NCBI RefSeq assembly: GCF_001026695.1
Contig: NZ_LDNB01000007.1
Location: forward strand, 1 to 64,000
DNA length: 64,000 nucleotides
Reading direction: 5' to 3'
Origin: Neobacillus vireti
GTDB lineage: Bacteria > Bacillota > Bacilli > Bacillales > Cytobacillaceae
The translations under genes were made by a program, and so were the position numbers. Under the pieces are notes generated by a model. The model searched no databases, was not told where the DNA came from, and was given only the letters and a program-made list of their open reading frames with translations. Of the stretch, positions 1 to 9,017 are shown piece by piece. Every line of letters starts with the position of its first letter. Position 1 is the first letter of the stretch.

Positions 1-69
1 TCACTATATTTTGCCATAAAAATACACCCCAAAGGTTAGAGTTCACTCTAACTTTTGGGGTGCAGTACA
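1..69 (+). mobile_element. Right end of an IS3-family-like insertion sequence (partial)
   Basis: Positions 24-61 hold an imperfect inverted repeat (CCCCAAAGGTTAGAG, then CTCTAACTTTTGGGG). The outer part, CTAACTTTTGGGGTGCAGTACA, ends at about 69 and resembles terminal repeats I recall from IS3-family elements of Bacillus, which end in CA. Immediately beyond it the sequence becomes MFS-transporter coding sequence that starts in mid-gene. The transposase would lie to the left, outside the window. The family assignment is from memory of the end sequence and is not verified. Confidence 0.5.
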
Positions 70-884
70 GATTTGCGGTTCTTTTTCTCATCTTCTTATT
101 GGTTGAGACAAAAGCAAAGGACCCGATTATTTCGTTTTCGATGTTTAAGAATCAACTCTTTGCCGGAAGTACAATTGTTGGTTTGTTTTACGGGGCAGCG
201 TTTATGGGCGCAGCGGTTTATATTCCGATATTTGTTCAGGGGGTATATGGCGGCAGTGCCACCAATTCGGGGCTGATTTTATTACCAATGATGCTCGGCT
301 CGGTTGTTACGGCACAAGTCGGCGGATTTTTGACGACAAAAATGAGTTACCGGAACATCATGTTTATATCTGGTGTGATTTTGATTATTGGATTCTTGTT
401 ATTAAGCACTATCACCCCGGATACAAGCAGGCTGCTCTTAACACTTTACATGATTGTTATTGGCCTGGGAGTTGGATTTTCTTTTTCAGTCTTAAGTATG
501 GCTGCCATTCATCCATTTGGAATGGAGCAAAGGGGTTCGGCGACTTCAACGAGTAACTTTATTCGTTCGCTTGGAATGACAGTGGGGATTACCGTCTTTG
601 GGACGATTCAAAGAAGTAATTTTACCGCGAAATTGGAAGAGGCATTCTCAGGGATGGGGCCAATGCCGAAGGGGCAATCTTTCGGAGATCCTCGCGCTTT
701 ATTGTCGGAAGAAGCAAGAAGCCATATCCCTGCGCAAATCTTAACGAAAATAACCGACGCCTTATCAAGTTCAATCGTCCACACCTTTACCTGGGCCCTC
801 ATCCCCGCAGGCTTGGCCCTCCTGTTCATCTTTATCCTGGGGAAAGAACGAATGGTGATCCATCGGGGAGAAGGTTCGGAATAA
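60..884 (+). pseudogene. 3' half of a DHA2-family (14-TM) MFS drug exporter
   Basis: The frame encodes about 270 residues matching the C-terminal half of EmrB/QacA-type proton-coupled drug exporters. It shows the tail of one helix, a 'VETKAKDPIISFSMFKN' cytoplasmic segment typical before TM9, and then six hydrophobic helices (about residues 37-60, 70-92, 98-117, 124-148, 165-183, 237-258). Family members are about 460-500 residues, so roughly the first eight helices are missing. The frame is open to the window edge, but residues before about 5 come from the IS-like end. The GTG at 60 is only the first possible start and is unlikely to be used. A gene split by an insertion element is the simplest reading. 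Confidence 0.7.
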
Positions 885-891
885 TATTGAA

Positions 892-938
892 AAGGTGTCA
901 GGCACCATGTGAAATTTTCACATGGTGCCTGACACCTT
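892..938. repeat. 47-bp near-perfect palindrome containing GGTGTCAGGCACC (REP-like)
   Basis: Two 23-bp arms (892-914 and 916-938) are perfectly complementary around a single T. The core GGTGTCAGGCACC is itself almost palindromic. It lies between the convergent MFS fragment and ydiK and could act as a bidirectional terminator, though there is no strong T-run. From memory, the same core recurs as a dispersed repeat in many Bacillaceae genomes; that was not checked here. Confidence 0.75.
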
Positions 939-941
939 AGA

Positions 942-1142
942 TTATTTTTTAAGTTTATCCTTGTATCTAAAGTGAAATGTGATCATTTTTAGGCCTGAGC
1001 CAAAGTCGAATGTGGCTAAGAGGATCAGCAGGTAGCTAAAGAAGCCCCAGCCGTTTTTTTGCACATCATCGATGGCAAAGTAAGTAAATAATCCGCCTAG
1101 CAGGAAGTAAATCAATCCGGAAAACAAGGGTGAACGTCTCAT
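942..1142 (-). CDS. ydiK: YdiK-like small membrane protein (DUF4305)
   Basis: This is a 66-residue protein with two hydrophobic helices (about 9-25 and 33-52) and a basic C-terminus ending KDKLKK. Size, topology and position next to ydiL and groESL match B. subtilis ydiK, whose function is not known. Its ATG overlaps the end of ydiL by 4 bp, so the two are probably co-transcribed and translationally coupled. The call rests on context and size more than on any catalytic motif. Confidence 0.8.
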   Translation of the reverse strand: MRRSPLFSGLIYFLLGGLFTYFAIDDVQKNGWGFFSYLLILLATFDFGSGLKMITFHFRYKDKLKK

Positions 1143-1861
1143 AGGAAGCCTCCGATAAAGTTTTGAACCGCCTCAGCCTCACGTCGTAGCCGGTCAATAT
1201 CGTCTTTATAAACGGTTTGAACCAAGACAACAAGTGTGTTCATCGTGACATGGGCGAAAATCGGCACGATGATGCGATTCGTTCTGACATATAGAAAAGC
1301 AAATGCAAAGCCCATTGCTGAATAAATTAAAATATGCGCAGGGTCTTGATGCGCCAAGGCAAAGATTACTGAACTGATCAAAGCTGAAATAAAGAAGTTA
1401 AACCGTTTATGAAGGGCGCCAAATATAATTTTTCTAAAGACGATTTCTTCTAAAATCGGACCAATAATGCTCGTTACAATGATGGCCAACGGGAAAAACT
1501 CGATGATCCGAAGTATATTCTCAGTGTTTTCAGAGCCCGTTTTGACGCCTAAGCGATTCTCAATCATGATGGCAATAGCTTGGGCAAAATAGGCTAAAAA
1601 GATGCCCAAAAACGCCCACATGACTGAGATTCCGAAAGAACTTCCTCTTTCGTTAAAGCTATGTCCCTTTATTTCCTTTCGCAATAAAAAAAGAATAATG
1701 ATCAAGGCAAGCATAAAACTGGCAATAAGCCAAATAGGAACAGCAAGAGTTTGGTTGATTCCCAAAAAATTAAAACTAAACATCAATACAGGTAGTCCGA
1801 TTAAGCTCGAAAGCTGCATACCGATGTAAACAATGATGATAATCCAATATTCCCTCTTCAA
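1139..1861 (-). CDS. ydiL: CPBP-family intramembrane metalloprotease YdiL
   Basis: A multi-helix membrane protein of the CPBP (Abi/Rce1-like) family. It carries the signature EEIVFRKIIFG (an EExxxR motif) in the middle of the protein, then a downstream FALAHQDPAH motif and a further histidine motif (FAHVTMN), which together form the expected metal-binding glutamate and histidine set. Such proteins cleave within the membrane; the substrate of YdiL is unknown. I prefer the TTG at 1861 because AAAGGAGAT lies six bases before it; an ATG at 1885 in the same frame has only a weak site. Divergent to groES and overlapping ydiK, as in B. subtilis. Confidence 0.85.
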   Translation of the reverse strand: MKREYWIIIIVYIGMQLSSLIGLPVLMFSFNFLGINQTLAVPIWLIASFMLALIIILFLLRKEIKGHSFNERGSSFGISVMWAFLGIFLAYFAQAIAIMIENRLGVKTGSENTENILRIIEFFPLAIIVTSIIGPILEEIVFRKIIFGALHKRFNFFISALISSVIFALAHQDPAHILIYSAMGFAFAFLYVRTNRIIVPIFAHVTMNTLVVLVQTVYKDDIDRLRREAEAVQNFIGGFL

Positions 1862-2035
1862 ATTATATATCTCCTTTAATTCCATCCGTCATGTCCATAT
1901 TATCTTTTTATTGTACTCATAAATACAGGAAAGTTTCAATTTTGAGCACCATTATAGCTAAAAAGAGGTATAGAAATTTTTGTATTTCACATACTTTTAA
2001 AGTTGCAAAAAACGAAAAAAATTTATGCTTCAGAC

Positions 2036-2101
2036 TTGCAAAAGATTTTCAGATTCTTTATTATAATAATTGTGTTAGCACTCAAGGATAGAGAGTGCTA
2101 A
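2036..2101 (+). promoter_or_regulatory. groESL SigA promoter and CIRCE operator (HrcA site)
   Basis: TTGCAA at 2036-2041 and TATTAT at 2059-2064 are spaced by 17 bp. Immediately downstream is a perfect CIRCE element: TTAGCACTC (2075-2083), nine bases, GAGTGCTAA (2093-2101). HrcA binds CIRCE and represses chaperonin transcription until heat shock, so the operator sits over the transcription start and 5' leader. Confidence 0.97.
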
Positions 2102-2141
2102 TAAGTCAAAATTACATATATTTTTGAGGAGGTTGTTTGAT

Positions 2142-2429
2142 TTGTTAAGACCATTAGGTGATCGCATTGTCATTGAGCTTGTTGAATCAGAAGAAAAAAC
2201 TGCAAGCGGTATCGTATTACCGGATTCAGCGAAGGAAAAGCCTCAGGAAGGAAAAGTAGTTGCCGTTGGTACTGGCCGCGTCCTTGAAAGCGGAGAACGC
2301 GTAGCACTTGAAGTTGCTGTAGGCGACCGCATTATCTTCTCAAAATACGCTGGTACAGAAGTGAAATACCAGGGTACAGAATATTTACTACTACGTGAAA
2401 ACGATATCCTTGCTGTAATTGGCGAGTAA
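2142..2429 (+). CDS. groES: Co-chaperonin GroES (Hsp10)
   Basis: A 95-residue protein starting [14 protein letters not shown], with the mobile-loop region ([11 protein letters not shown], about residues 20-30) and the ending ILAVIGE typical of bacterial GroES. Seven subunits form the lid of the GroEL folding chamber in the cytoplasm. The start is the TTG at 2142, since GAGGAGGT lies at 2125-2132 before it; the TTG further upstream at 2124 overlaps this ribosome site. First gene of the CIRCE-controlled operon, followed after 51 bp by groEL. Confidence 0.98.
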   Translation: MLRPLGDRIVIELVESEEKTASGIVLPDSAKEKPQEGKVVAVGTGRVLESGERVALEVAVGDRIIFSKYAGTEVKYQGTEYLLLRENDILAVIGE

Positions 2430-2465
2430 GCGATTTTTTAAAAAATAAACGTTTAAAAAATATGA

Positions 2466-4115
<1,650 letters not shown>

Positions 4116-4117
4116 TA

Positions 4118-4172
4118 ACGCCCTAATAATAAAAGAAGCTTCCATTAGTCATTCGACTTTTGAGAGGCTTCT
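4118..4172 (+). repeat. Left copy of a ~52-bp direct repeat spanning the groEL terminator
   Basis: From ACGCCCTAA to GAGAGGCTT this matches 6025-6077 apart from one small indel (TAATAATAAAA against TAAAATAAAA) and one G/A change. Between the copies lie about 1.85 kb with two phage-type replication genes. The layout looks like attL/attR of a decayed element, or a local duplication. Confidence 0.75.
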
Positions 4173-4179
4173 TTTTTTG
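4133..4179 (+). terminator. Rho-independent terminator of groESL
   Basis: AAGAAGC (4133-4139) pairs with GCTTCTT (4167-4173) and is followed by a T-run. The same sequence, nearly unchanged, recurs at about 6035-6077 (see the direct-repeat entries), and looser relatives occur at 27.9, 49.9 and 53.2 kb. Confidence 0.85.
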
Positions 4180-4582
4180 TCCTTATTAATAGGTCTTTTG
4201 TGGTATTTGATGGTGATACAAGAAAAATCGGGGGCACCTTTCTATGCTCAGGCTGAACGGTACGTTCATCAGCACAAAATGACCAAGATGATGCAATCAT
4301 CCTGACGTTCGGATAGGTTCAGAGTGACATGTAGAGATACTCTTGTTGACACAAGCAATACCATAGATTACTTCATTAGAGTACTTCAAAGATTACTTCA
4401 AATAAAATGTCCTCCTCCATTTCGATTTTATCAAGAATAAATATTTTTTATTAGAACCTGTCCTTTTTCCGATTTTATTTCTAAATAGAATGTGAAGGAA
4501 CATAAACCAATCGGTGGGCTGCTCGTGTCTTATGGTCGAGCCGAGGTTCCTTTTTAAAATAACGATTAAAGGAGAGGTTCAG
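4180..4582. other. Intergenic region, no gene recognised
   Basis: About 400 bases between the groEL terminator and the phage replication gene. No frame has both a ribosome site and plausible composition. A short inverted motif (ATGTGAAGGAACATAAACC with GGTTCCTTTTT downstream) lies just before the next gene. The region may hold the eroded left part of the element bracketed by the direct repeats. Confidence 0.4.
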
Positions 4583-5299
4583 TTGAGTAGGTTATTAATC
4601 AATGAAAGTCCGGTCATGATTATTCCTAGTTTGGCAGCGAAAATTGGTTTAAATGAGGCAGTTGTATTGCAGCAAATTCATTATTGGCTTGGGATCAGCA
4701 AGCATAAAATTGAGGGGAGAACTTGGGTTTATAATACATATGAAGAGTGGCAGAAGCAGCTGCCATTTTGGTCAGTAAGTACAATTAAGCGAGCGATTCG
4801 ATCGTTAGAGATGCTAGGATTACTTCTCTCTGAAAATTGGAATCAGATGAAAATGGATAAGACAAAATGGTACAGCATTGCCTATGAAAAATTACAGGAG
4901 TTTGAAGATAGCCTGCCCGAAAGCCAATCTGCTCCTATAAAGGAACTAGCACCTGACGAAAATTCGGATAAAACGAAGGAATTCGCATGCGATTCATCCA
5001 GCAAAAAGGTGATTCCATATGATGAGATTATTGGCTATTTGAATGAGAAGACGGGAAAAAACTTTAAACTAAGTTCTATCAAAACGAGGGAACTGATTCA
5101 TGCCAGATATAGAGAAGGATTTACGCTTGAGGATTTTACTAGAGTCATCGATTTAAAGTCATCTGATTGGCAGTTTGATCCTGTTTGGAATAAGTTCTTG
5201 CGACCAGAGACATTGTTTGGGACAAAATTTGAATCTTACCTCAATCAGCAAGAAGGTAAGAAGAGACTGGCGGAGGGGGATTTTAACCTTGATGACTAA
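4583..5299 (+). CDS. Phage-type replication initiation protein (Phg_2220_C family)
   Basis: A 238-residue protein starting SRLLINESPVMIIPSLAAKIGLNEAVVLQQIHYWL, the winged-helix N-terminus typical of replication proteins of Bacillus and Listeria phages. The acidic and Ser-rich linker (about 115-150) is followed by a C-terminal domain (YDEIIGYLNEKTGKNFK to FGTKFESYLNQ) recognisable as the conserved phage C-terminal domain PF09524. Such proteins bind the phage origin and help load the helicase. The start is TTG at 4583 with AAAGGAGAGG just before it; a longer upstream frame lacks this signal. It overlaps the next gene by 8 bp. No integrase, repressor or structural genes are near, so it is a stranded module. 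Confidence 0.8.
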   Translation: MSRLLINESPVMIIPSLAAKIGLNEAVVLQQIHYWLGISKHKIEGRTWVYNTYEEWQKQLPFWSVSTIKRAIRSLEMLGLLLSENWNQMKMDKTKWYSIAYEKLQEFEDSLPESQSAPIKELAPDENSDKTKEFACDSSSKKVIPYDEIIGYLNEKTGKNFKLSSIKTRELIHARYREGFTLEDFTRVIDLKSSDWQFDPVWNKFLRPETLFGTKFESYLNQQEGKKRLAEGDFNLDD

Positions 5300-5552
5300 G
5301 AAAGAGATTTATAAGTTAATGGACCTTATACAAGTCTATTATGAAAGGTTTCAGTTTGATCAACATAAGCTGGATGCTTGGCATTTGGTCTTGCAAAAAT
5401 ATTCATATGATAAAGTACATAAGAATCTATTGAAATTTGTTGTAGATTCGCCGCATCCACCAAAGATTAGTGATGTAGTCCAGAATTCATCAGGTGGACG
5501 CTTTATCCCAGGTGAGTTTGTACTCGATTTAGCCAAAGGGGAAGGGAATTGA
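5292..5552 (+). CDS. G39P-like replicative helicase loader/inhibitor
   Basis: An 86-residue protein whose helical N-terminal part (TKKEIYKLMDLIQVYY to PPKISDVV) resembles the N-terminal domain of SPP1 G39P (PF11417). G39P carries the replicative helicase to the phage origin and inhibits it until delivery. Its start codon lies inside the end of the upstream initiator gene in another frame, a normal arrangement for the phage initiator-loader pair, which supports both calls. The gene ends GEFVLDLAKGEGN. After it the phage-like gene order stops, and no helicase gene follows. Confidence 0.7.
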   Translation: MTKKEIYKLMDLIQVYYERFQFDQHKLDAWHLVLQKYSYDKVHKNLLKFVVDSPHPPKISDVVQNSSGGRFIPGEFVLDLAKGEGN

Positions 5553-5711
5553 TAGAGAGTATGCGAATCCCTGTCACTCCCTGAATATTTTGTATCATAG
5601 ATTTTGTTTCGCAATCGTACCACTTATCTAGAAATATTTGATTTGTACTTCGACAATAAATTTTTCTGCAAAATAGGTAAAGGTGCTTTATAAAAGGGTT
5701 TACTGCCCTTT

Positions 5712-5933
5712 TAATCAAACGATTAGTTAGTAAAAAAACTTGTTTGATGTTGTGGGAATATACATTTTGTTAGTTTCTTTTGTCACATTTGCAGATAATT
5801 CCTGACATCCACAACTAATTAACGACAATTATTTCTCATGAAAACAACCCAAAGTTCAGTTTTTTAAAGGGCTAAGGTGGTATTTAATCAAACGATTAAT
5901 TGGGTAAATCACTTTTAATTAATCGTTTGATTA
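5712..5933. promoter_or_regulatory. Three copies of a 14-bp near-palindrome, candidate operators
   Basis: TAATCAAACGATTA occurs at 5712-5725 and 5885-5898, and in inverted orientation at 5920-5933. The last two extend into 17-bp perfect inverted arms (5885-5901 and 5917-5933) around a 15-bp spacer. Each copy is a TAATC/GATTA dyad, the form of a TetR-like operator. No gene lies in 5553-6297 to say which regulator uses them. Confidence 0.55.
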
Positions 5934-6024
5934 GAAAAGCTTTAATTGCTGTCAAGCCTGTGTTTACCCCTCTGTAGAATCAAGAATATTGTCGTAAAGA
6001 GGTTCTAGTAAAAATAGTAAAATC

Positions 6025-6077
6025 ACGCCCTAAAATAAAAGAAACTTCCATTAGTCATTCGACTTTTGAGAGGCTTT
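6025..6077 (+). repeat. Right copy of the ~52-bp direct repeat (groEL terminator duplicate)
   Basis: Matches 4118-4172 almost base for base, including the leading ACGCCCTAA that is not part of the hairpin. One substitution breaks the base of the stem (GAAACTT for GAAGCTT), and the T-run is interrupted (TTTTTATAT), so this copy has probably lost terminator strength. No stable hairpin-plus-gene arrangement is otherwise seen around it. Confidence 0.75.
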
Positions 6078-6227
6078 TTATATCAAATAGAAAAAGCTCA
6101 GTTTGTTATTGATTTCCCCCAATTGTTATCCGTTTTGGAAAATATCCAAATTAATCGCAGAAGTAAAAAGCACAGCTAGCTTGTAATTTTCCAAACCAAA
6201 TTGGGGGAAAATGTGTTTTTTTAATAG

Positions 6228-6272
6228 ACTGATTAGTCATTTATTGATATTATATAATAAACCGACTAGTCG
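6228..6272 (+). promoter_or_regulatory. Promoter with paired operator-like repeats before the RHH gene
   Basis: TATAAT lies at 6253-6258. Two related 12-mers flank it: ACTGATTAGTCA (6228-6239) and ACCGACTAGTCG (6261-6272). Their starts are 33 bp apart, about three helical turns, and each has a near-palindromic core (GACTAGTC type). The first would overlap the -35 region and the second the transcription start. Autoregulation by the downstream RHH protein is an inference. Confidence 0.5.
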
Positions 6273-6297
6273 TTTTGTTTTTTTGGAGGTAAAAAGG

Positions 6298-6822
6298 ATG
6301 AAGAGAAACCAATCATGTCCTTCGAGTAGAAAAATTACCGTCAGCCTGCACTTGGAAGGGTGGTTATGGAATGTGGTCGATCAGGTAGCGGATAATCGTT
6401 CGAAATTCTTTCGTGAGTTGTTACTGGATGAAATGAAAGAAGAACTGGTTGCCCAAAAAGTAATGGCAGAGAACGGTGAGATAACGGAGCTTTTAGGGGA
6501 AGTTTATCTTAGCATGAACATATATAAAAGCAAATTAAAAGCTGCCCTTGCCGAGAGGAAGCTGGTGCGGAGTAAAATAAGAGTGGCTGCACAAGACGAG
6601 TTAAGAAGCAAAATAATGGGGATTCATTTGGAAAAGTGGTTATGTGATATTGCTGGAAAAATCGCACACAACCGTTCTGTTTTATTCAAAAACCTGTTAA
6701 TTAAAACAATAAAAGCGGAACTATTACAGGCCGGGTTAGTGGAGAATGATACCTTCATCACCGAAGAAAATGCGGAATCTTATATTCTTTTGAAGCGGCA
6801 ACTAACTATGCATGTAAGTTAA
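6298..6822 (+). CDS. Protein with two ribbon-helix-helix-like repeats, putative DNA-binding regulator
   Basis: A 174-residue protein of no family I can name. It contains an internal duplication: residues 12-54 (KITVSLHLEGWLWNVVD..NRSKFFRELLLDE) and 103-146 (SKIMGIHLEKWLCDIAG..NRSVLFKNLLIKT). Both share HLExWL, then NRSxxF and a leucine-rich helix. A short strand followed by two helices with an N-R-S turn is the pattern of MetJ/Arc RHH domains, which normally dimerise; here one chain could supply both halves. ATG at 6298 follows TTGGAGGT. An earlier start at 6211 has no ribosome site. It stands alone, with paired operator-like repeats in its promoter. The RHH assignment comes from pattern, not from a search. 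Confidence 0.55.
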   Translation: MKRNQSCPSSRKITVSLHLEGWLWNVVDQVADNRSKFFRELLLDEMKEELVAQKVMAENGEITELLGEVYLSMNIYKSKLKAALAERKLVRSKIRVAAQDELRSKIMGIHLEKWLCDIAGKIAHNRSVLFKNLLIKTIKAELLQAGLVENDTFITEENAESYILLKRQLTMHVS

Positions 6823-6958
6823 ATGTCAAAGGAGAACGAAACGATTGAATCGATCAACTATTGAAGGAGATGTACAAATTTTAAAAAAAGGCGGGCTTTC
6901 ATCTGGTTAAAGTTTGTGAACATCCCAATAAAAAAAGGTTTTGGATGAAGGGGAAGAA

Positions 6959-7816
6959 ATGAAAACAATGGTGCATGTTTTAATCCGATTTAGTTGTTTG
7001 ATTACCGGCTTTACCCTCTTTTTGTCTATCCCAAGACTTTTTAATATTAATACTGGGACAATCGATGCCAGTTTTGAGAATTTCAAAGAAAAACTGTGGG
7101 ATACGTTAGTACAGTTTTTCAAAAATTACCCAATTGAAATGTGGCTGGATAAGAATATAACGGAGAGGTATGCATACACCATGGGGGTTTTGATTCTGTC
7201 ATTAGCATTGATAACGGTGCAAGGAATGATATTGGCAGCAATCACGCTCATCGGGCCATATAAGTTCAGACAATTTTTTAAACGGGTATTGGATATGGTC
7301 GAGGCAATCCCTGATCTTCTTGTCGTTTTTCTGTTTCAGATTATCGTCATATCAATCTATAAGAGCACAGGCCTGAAGCTGCTCCAATTGTATGGATTTA
7401 ACGCTTATCCGTATTTTATTCCCATCGTCGTCACCTCGTTTTTACCTACACTATTTTTGGCGCAATTTTTAGCAAAGGTATTGGAGGAAGAAGCGCAAAA
7501 GGAGTATGTGATCTATGCAAAAGCGAAAGGAATGGGTCTCTTTCGAATTTATGTGTTCCATATGCTTAGGAATACATTACCGATGTATATTATCCAGCTG
7601 CGGACAATTGTTTGGTTTGTCCTGTCTAACATTGTATTAATTGAATATATGTTTAAAATCAAGGGATTTACGATTGATCTGGGAAGGATATTGTTTCAAC
7701 CAGCCCCACAAGTGATGTTCAACTTTTTCCTTTTTGCCGTACCGATTATTCTCATCGATTTATTAATAAGATACGTCGCCTATAAAGCAAGGGGACATGA
7801 AGAGGTTCGTTTATGA
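6959..7816 (+). CDS. ABC transporter permease, OppB/DppB-like
   Basis: A 285-residue membrane protein with about six helices and the permease signature EAA-type loop near residues 185-205 (YVIYAKAKGMGLFRIYVFHMLRNTLP). This is typical of the peptide/nickel permease family, in which a B and a C subunit form the membrane channel. The start at 6959 has a GAAGGGGAAG ribosome site; a TTG 18 bases upstream is not favoured. It overlaps the next permease by 4 bp. The ATPase and binding-protein genes expected for such an importer are absent on both sides, so the pair either uses partners elsewhere or is an operon remnant. Confidence 0.8.
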   Translation: MKTMVHVLIRFSCLITGFTLFLSIPRLFNINTGTIDASFENFKEKLWDTLVQFFKNYPIEMWLDKNITERYAYTMGVLILSLALITVQGMILAAITLIGPYKFRQFFKRVLDMVEAIPDLLVVFLFQIIVISIYKSTGLKLLQLYGFNAYPYFIPIVVTSFLPTLFLAQFLAKVLEEEAQKEYVIYAKAKGMGLFRIYVFHMLRNTLPMYIIQLRTIVWFVLSNIVLIEYMFKIKGFTIDLGRILFQPAPQVMFNFFLFAVPIILIDLLIRYVAYKARGHEEVRL

Positions 7817-8762
7817 GAAAAAATAAAATTACGATTGCAGGTTCTATGATTATTCTGGGAATCTTTATCGCCAGCTGCCTCTATCCCTTGTATGGGCCGT
7901 CAGATTATGATAAAGAGGTGTTAAAATATGACGGGCAGGGTGGACTGATCGGCAGGGCCCCGTTTCCGCCTTCTTTAAACCAAATTTTTGGCACCAACCC
8001 AAATGGAGAGGATATGTTCCTCATTGTTTTGGATGGCGCTAAATACACGATCATAACGGCTTTTATCGTCACTATTCTTCGGTTGCTGCTCGGAGTGGTG
8101 ATAGGGACCATTCTGTCCTTTTCCCACCCAAAGATAAAAACCTACTTTAAAGATTTTTTTATTGGCTTTAGGTATATACCGAGTATCATTATTGCGCTGC
8201 TGCTAATGACGCCGGTAACGGTGCGGTATACCGGCATTGGAATCTGGACTATTATCACTTACCAAATATTTATTTTAGTGATTGTTGCCTTCCCTGCTGT
8301 CGTATTAACCACAACGGATATGGTAGATGAGTTGAAAAAACAAACATTTATCAAGAGTTCCTATCTAATGGGGGCAACTCACCGGCATATCGTTAGAAAG
8401 CACTTGTTTCCATATGTAAGGTCATACGGTCTGCTAATGGGGGTCCAACAGTACATGAATACGCTGGTCCTCATGATGCACTTGGGGATATTTTCGGTTT
8501 TTATTGGCGGCCCGCAAATTGGCGGCATCAACGACGGATCGGATAATCCGCCATTGGCCTCATTATCGAATGAATGGTCAGGACTCATTGGGCAAAATTT
8601 TCGGTTCTTACTGCATTACCCATGGGTCGAATTATGTCCGGTATTTGGATTTTCTTTCTGATTATTATCATGAATGTCATGAAGCGGGAATTAACTGCTA
8701 GTTTTCAAGATTTTCAGATTGCTCCTTTTTCAAAAAGGAAGCACTCAAAAAAACTAACATGA
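7813..8762 (+). pseudogene. ABC transporter permease, OppC/DppC-like, frameshifted near its C-terminus
   Basis: The first frame gives 282 residues: an N-terminal helix, a periplasmic-side segment with FGTNPNGEDMF (typical 'GTDxxGRD' position), and a permease loop (FIKSSYLMGATHRHIVRKHLFPYVRS). It then ends abruptly as PVFGFSF-stop at 8661. The expected continuation (LIIIMNVMKRELTASF.., ending at 8762) is intact in another frame, so a one-base loss near 8650-8660 is likely. The shift removes most of the last helix and tail. It may be a true recent mutation or a sequencing error in a T-rich stretch. Partner of the preceding permease. Confidence 0.75.
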
Positions 8763-8831
8763 GTTTCAACTCTCAACCCATGCATTGAAATGTATTTTAT
8801 ATGAGTAATACACCAGTATAATAAAGGCGGT

Positions 8832-9002
8832 GTGAGCAGAGCTCGGCTGAACTTATTCAAAGTACGAATTGTATATTTTTACATCCGACTGGTTATACCG
8901 ATCGTTTATGCAGCGCTCCGCCCCTTTTTCACAGAAAAGGAGATTTTCAAAAACGGCTGGGTTAGCATCCCGATTTATAGTGTTAGTTGTGATTATTACT
9001 AA
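8832..9002 (+). CDS. Small hypothetical protein, possibly a remnant
   Basis: A GTG-started frame of 56 residues (MSRARLNLFKVRIVYFYIRL..) with AAAGGCGG four bases before the start. A hydrophobic stretch at about 12-29 suggests one membrane helix, followed by a polar tail ending SVSCDYY. The stop lies just before the ribosome site of the hydrolase gene, so the two could be co-transcribed. No family was recognised. It could be the first part of a truncated membrane protein or chance coding. Confidence 0.35.
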   Translation: MSRARLNLFKVRIVYFYIRLVIPIVYAALRPFFTEKEIFKNGWVSIPIYSVSCDYY

Positions 9003-9017
9003 TTAGGGGGTAATCAA

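Larger units (their letters stand above)
5553..6227. other. Long intergenic region without a recognisable gene
   Basis: About 670 AT-rich bases between the helicase-loader gene and the RHH promoter. It contains the repeated operator-like dyads (listed separately) and the right copy of the groEL-terminator repeat at 6025-6077. No convincing coding frame was found; it looks like the eroded remains of an element. Confidence 0.45.

Noticed and set aside
1891-2091. A 66-codon frame between ydiL and groES
   Set aside because: It runs through the groESL promoter and the CIRCE operator, so it cannot be a conserved gene.
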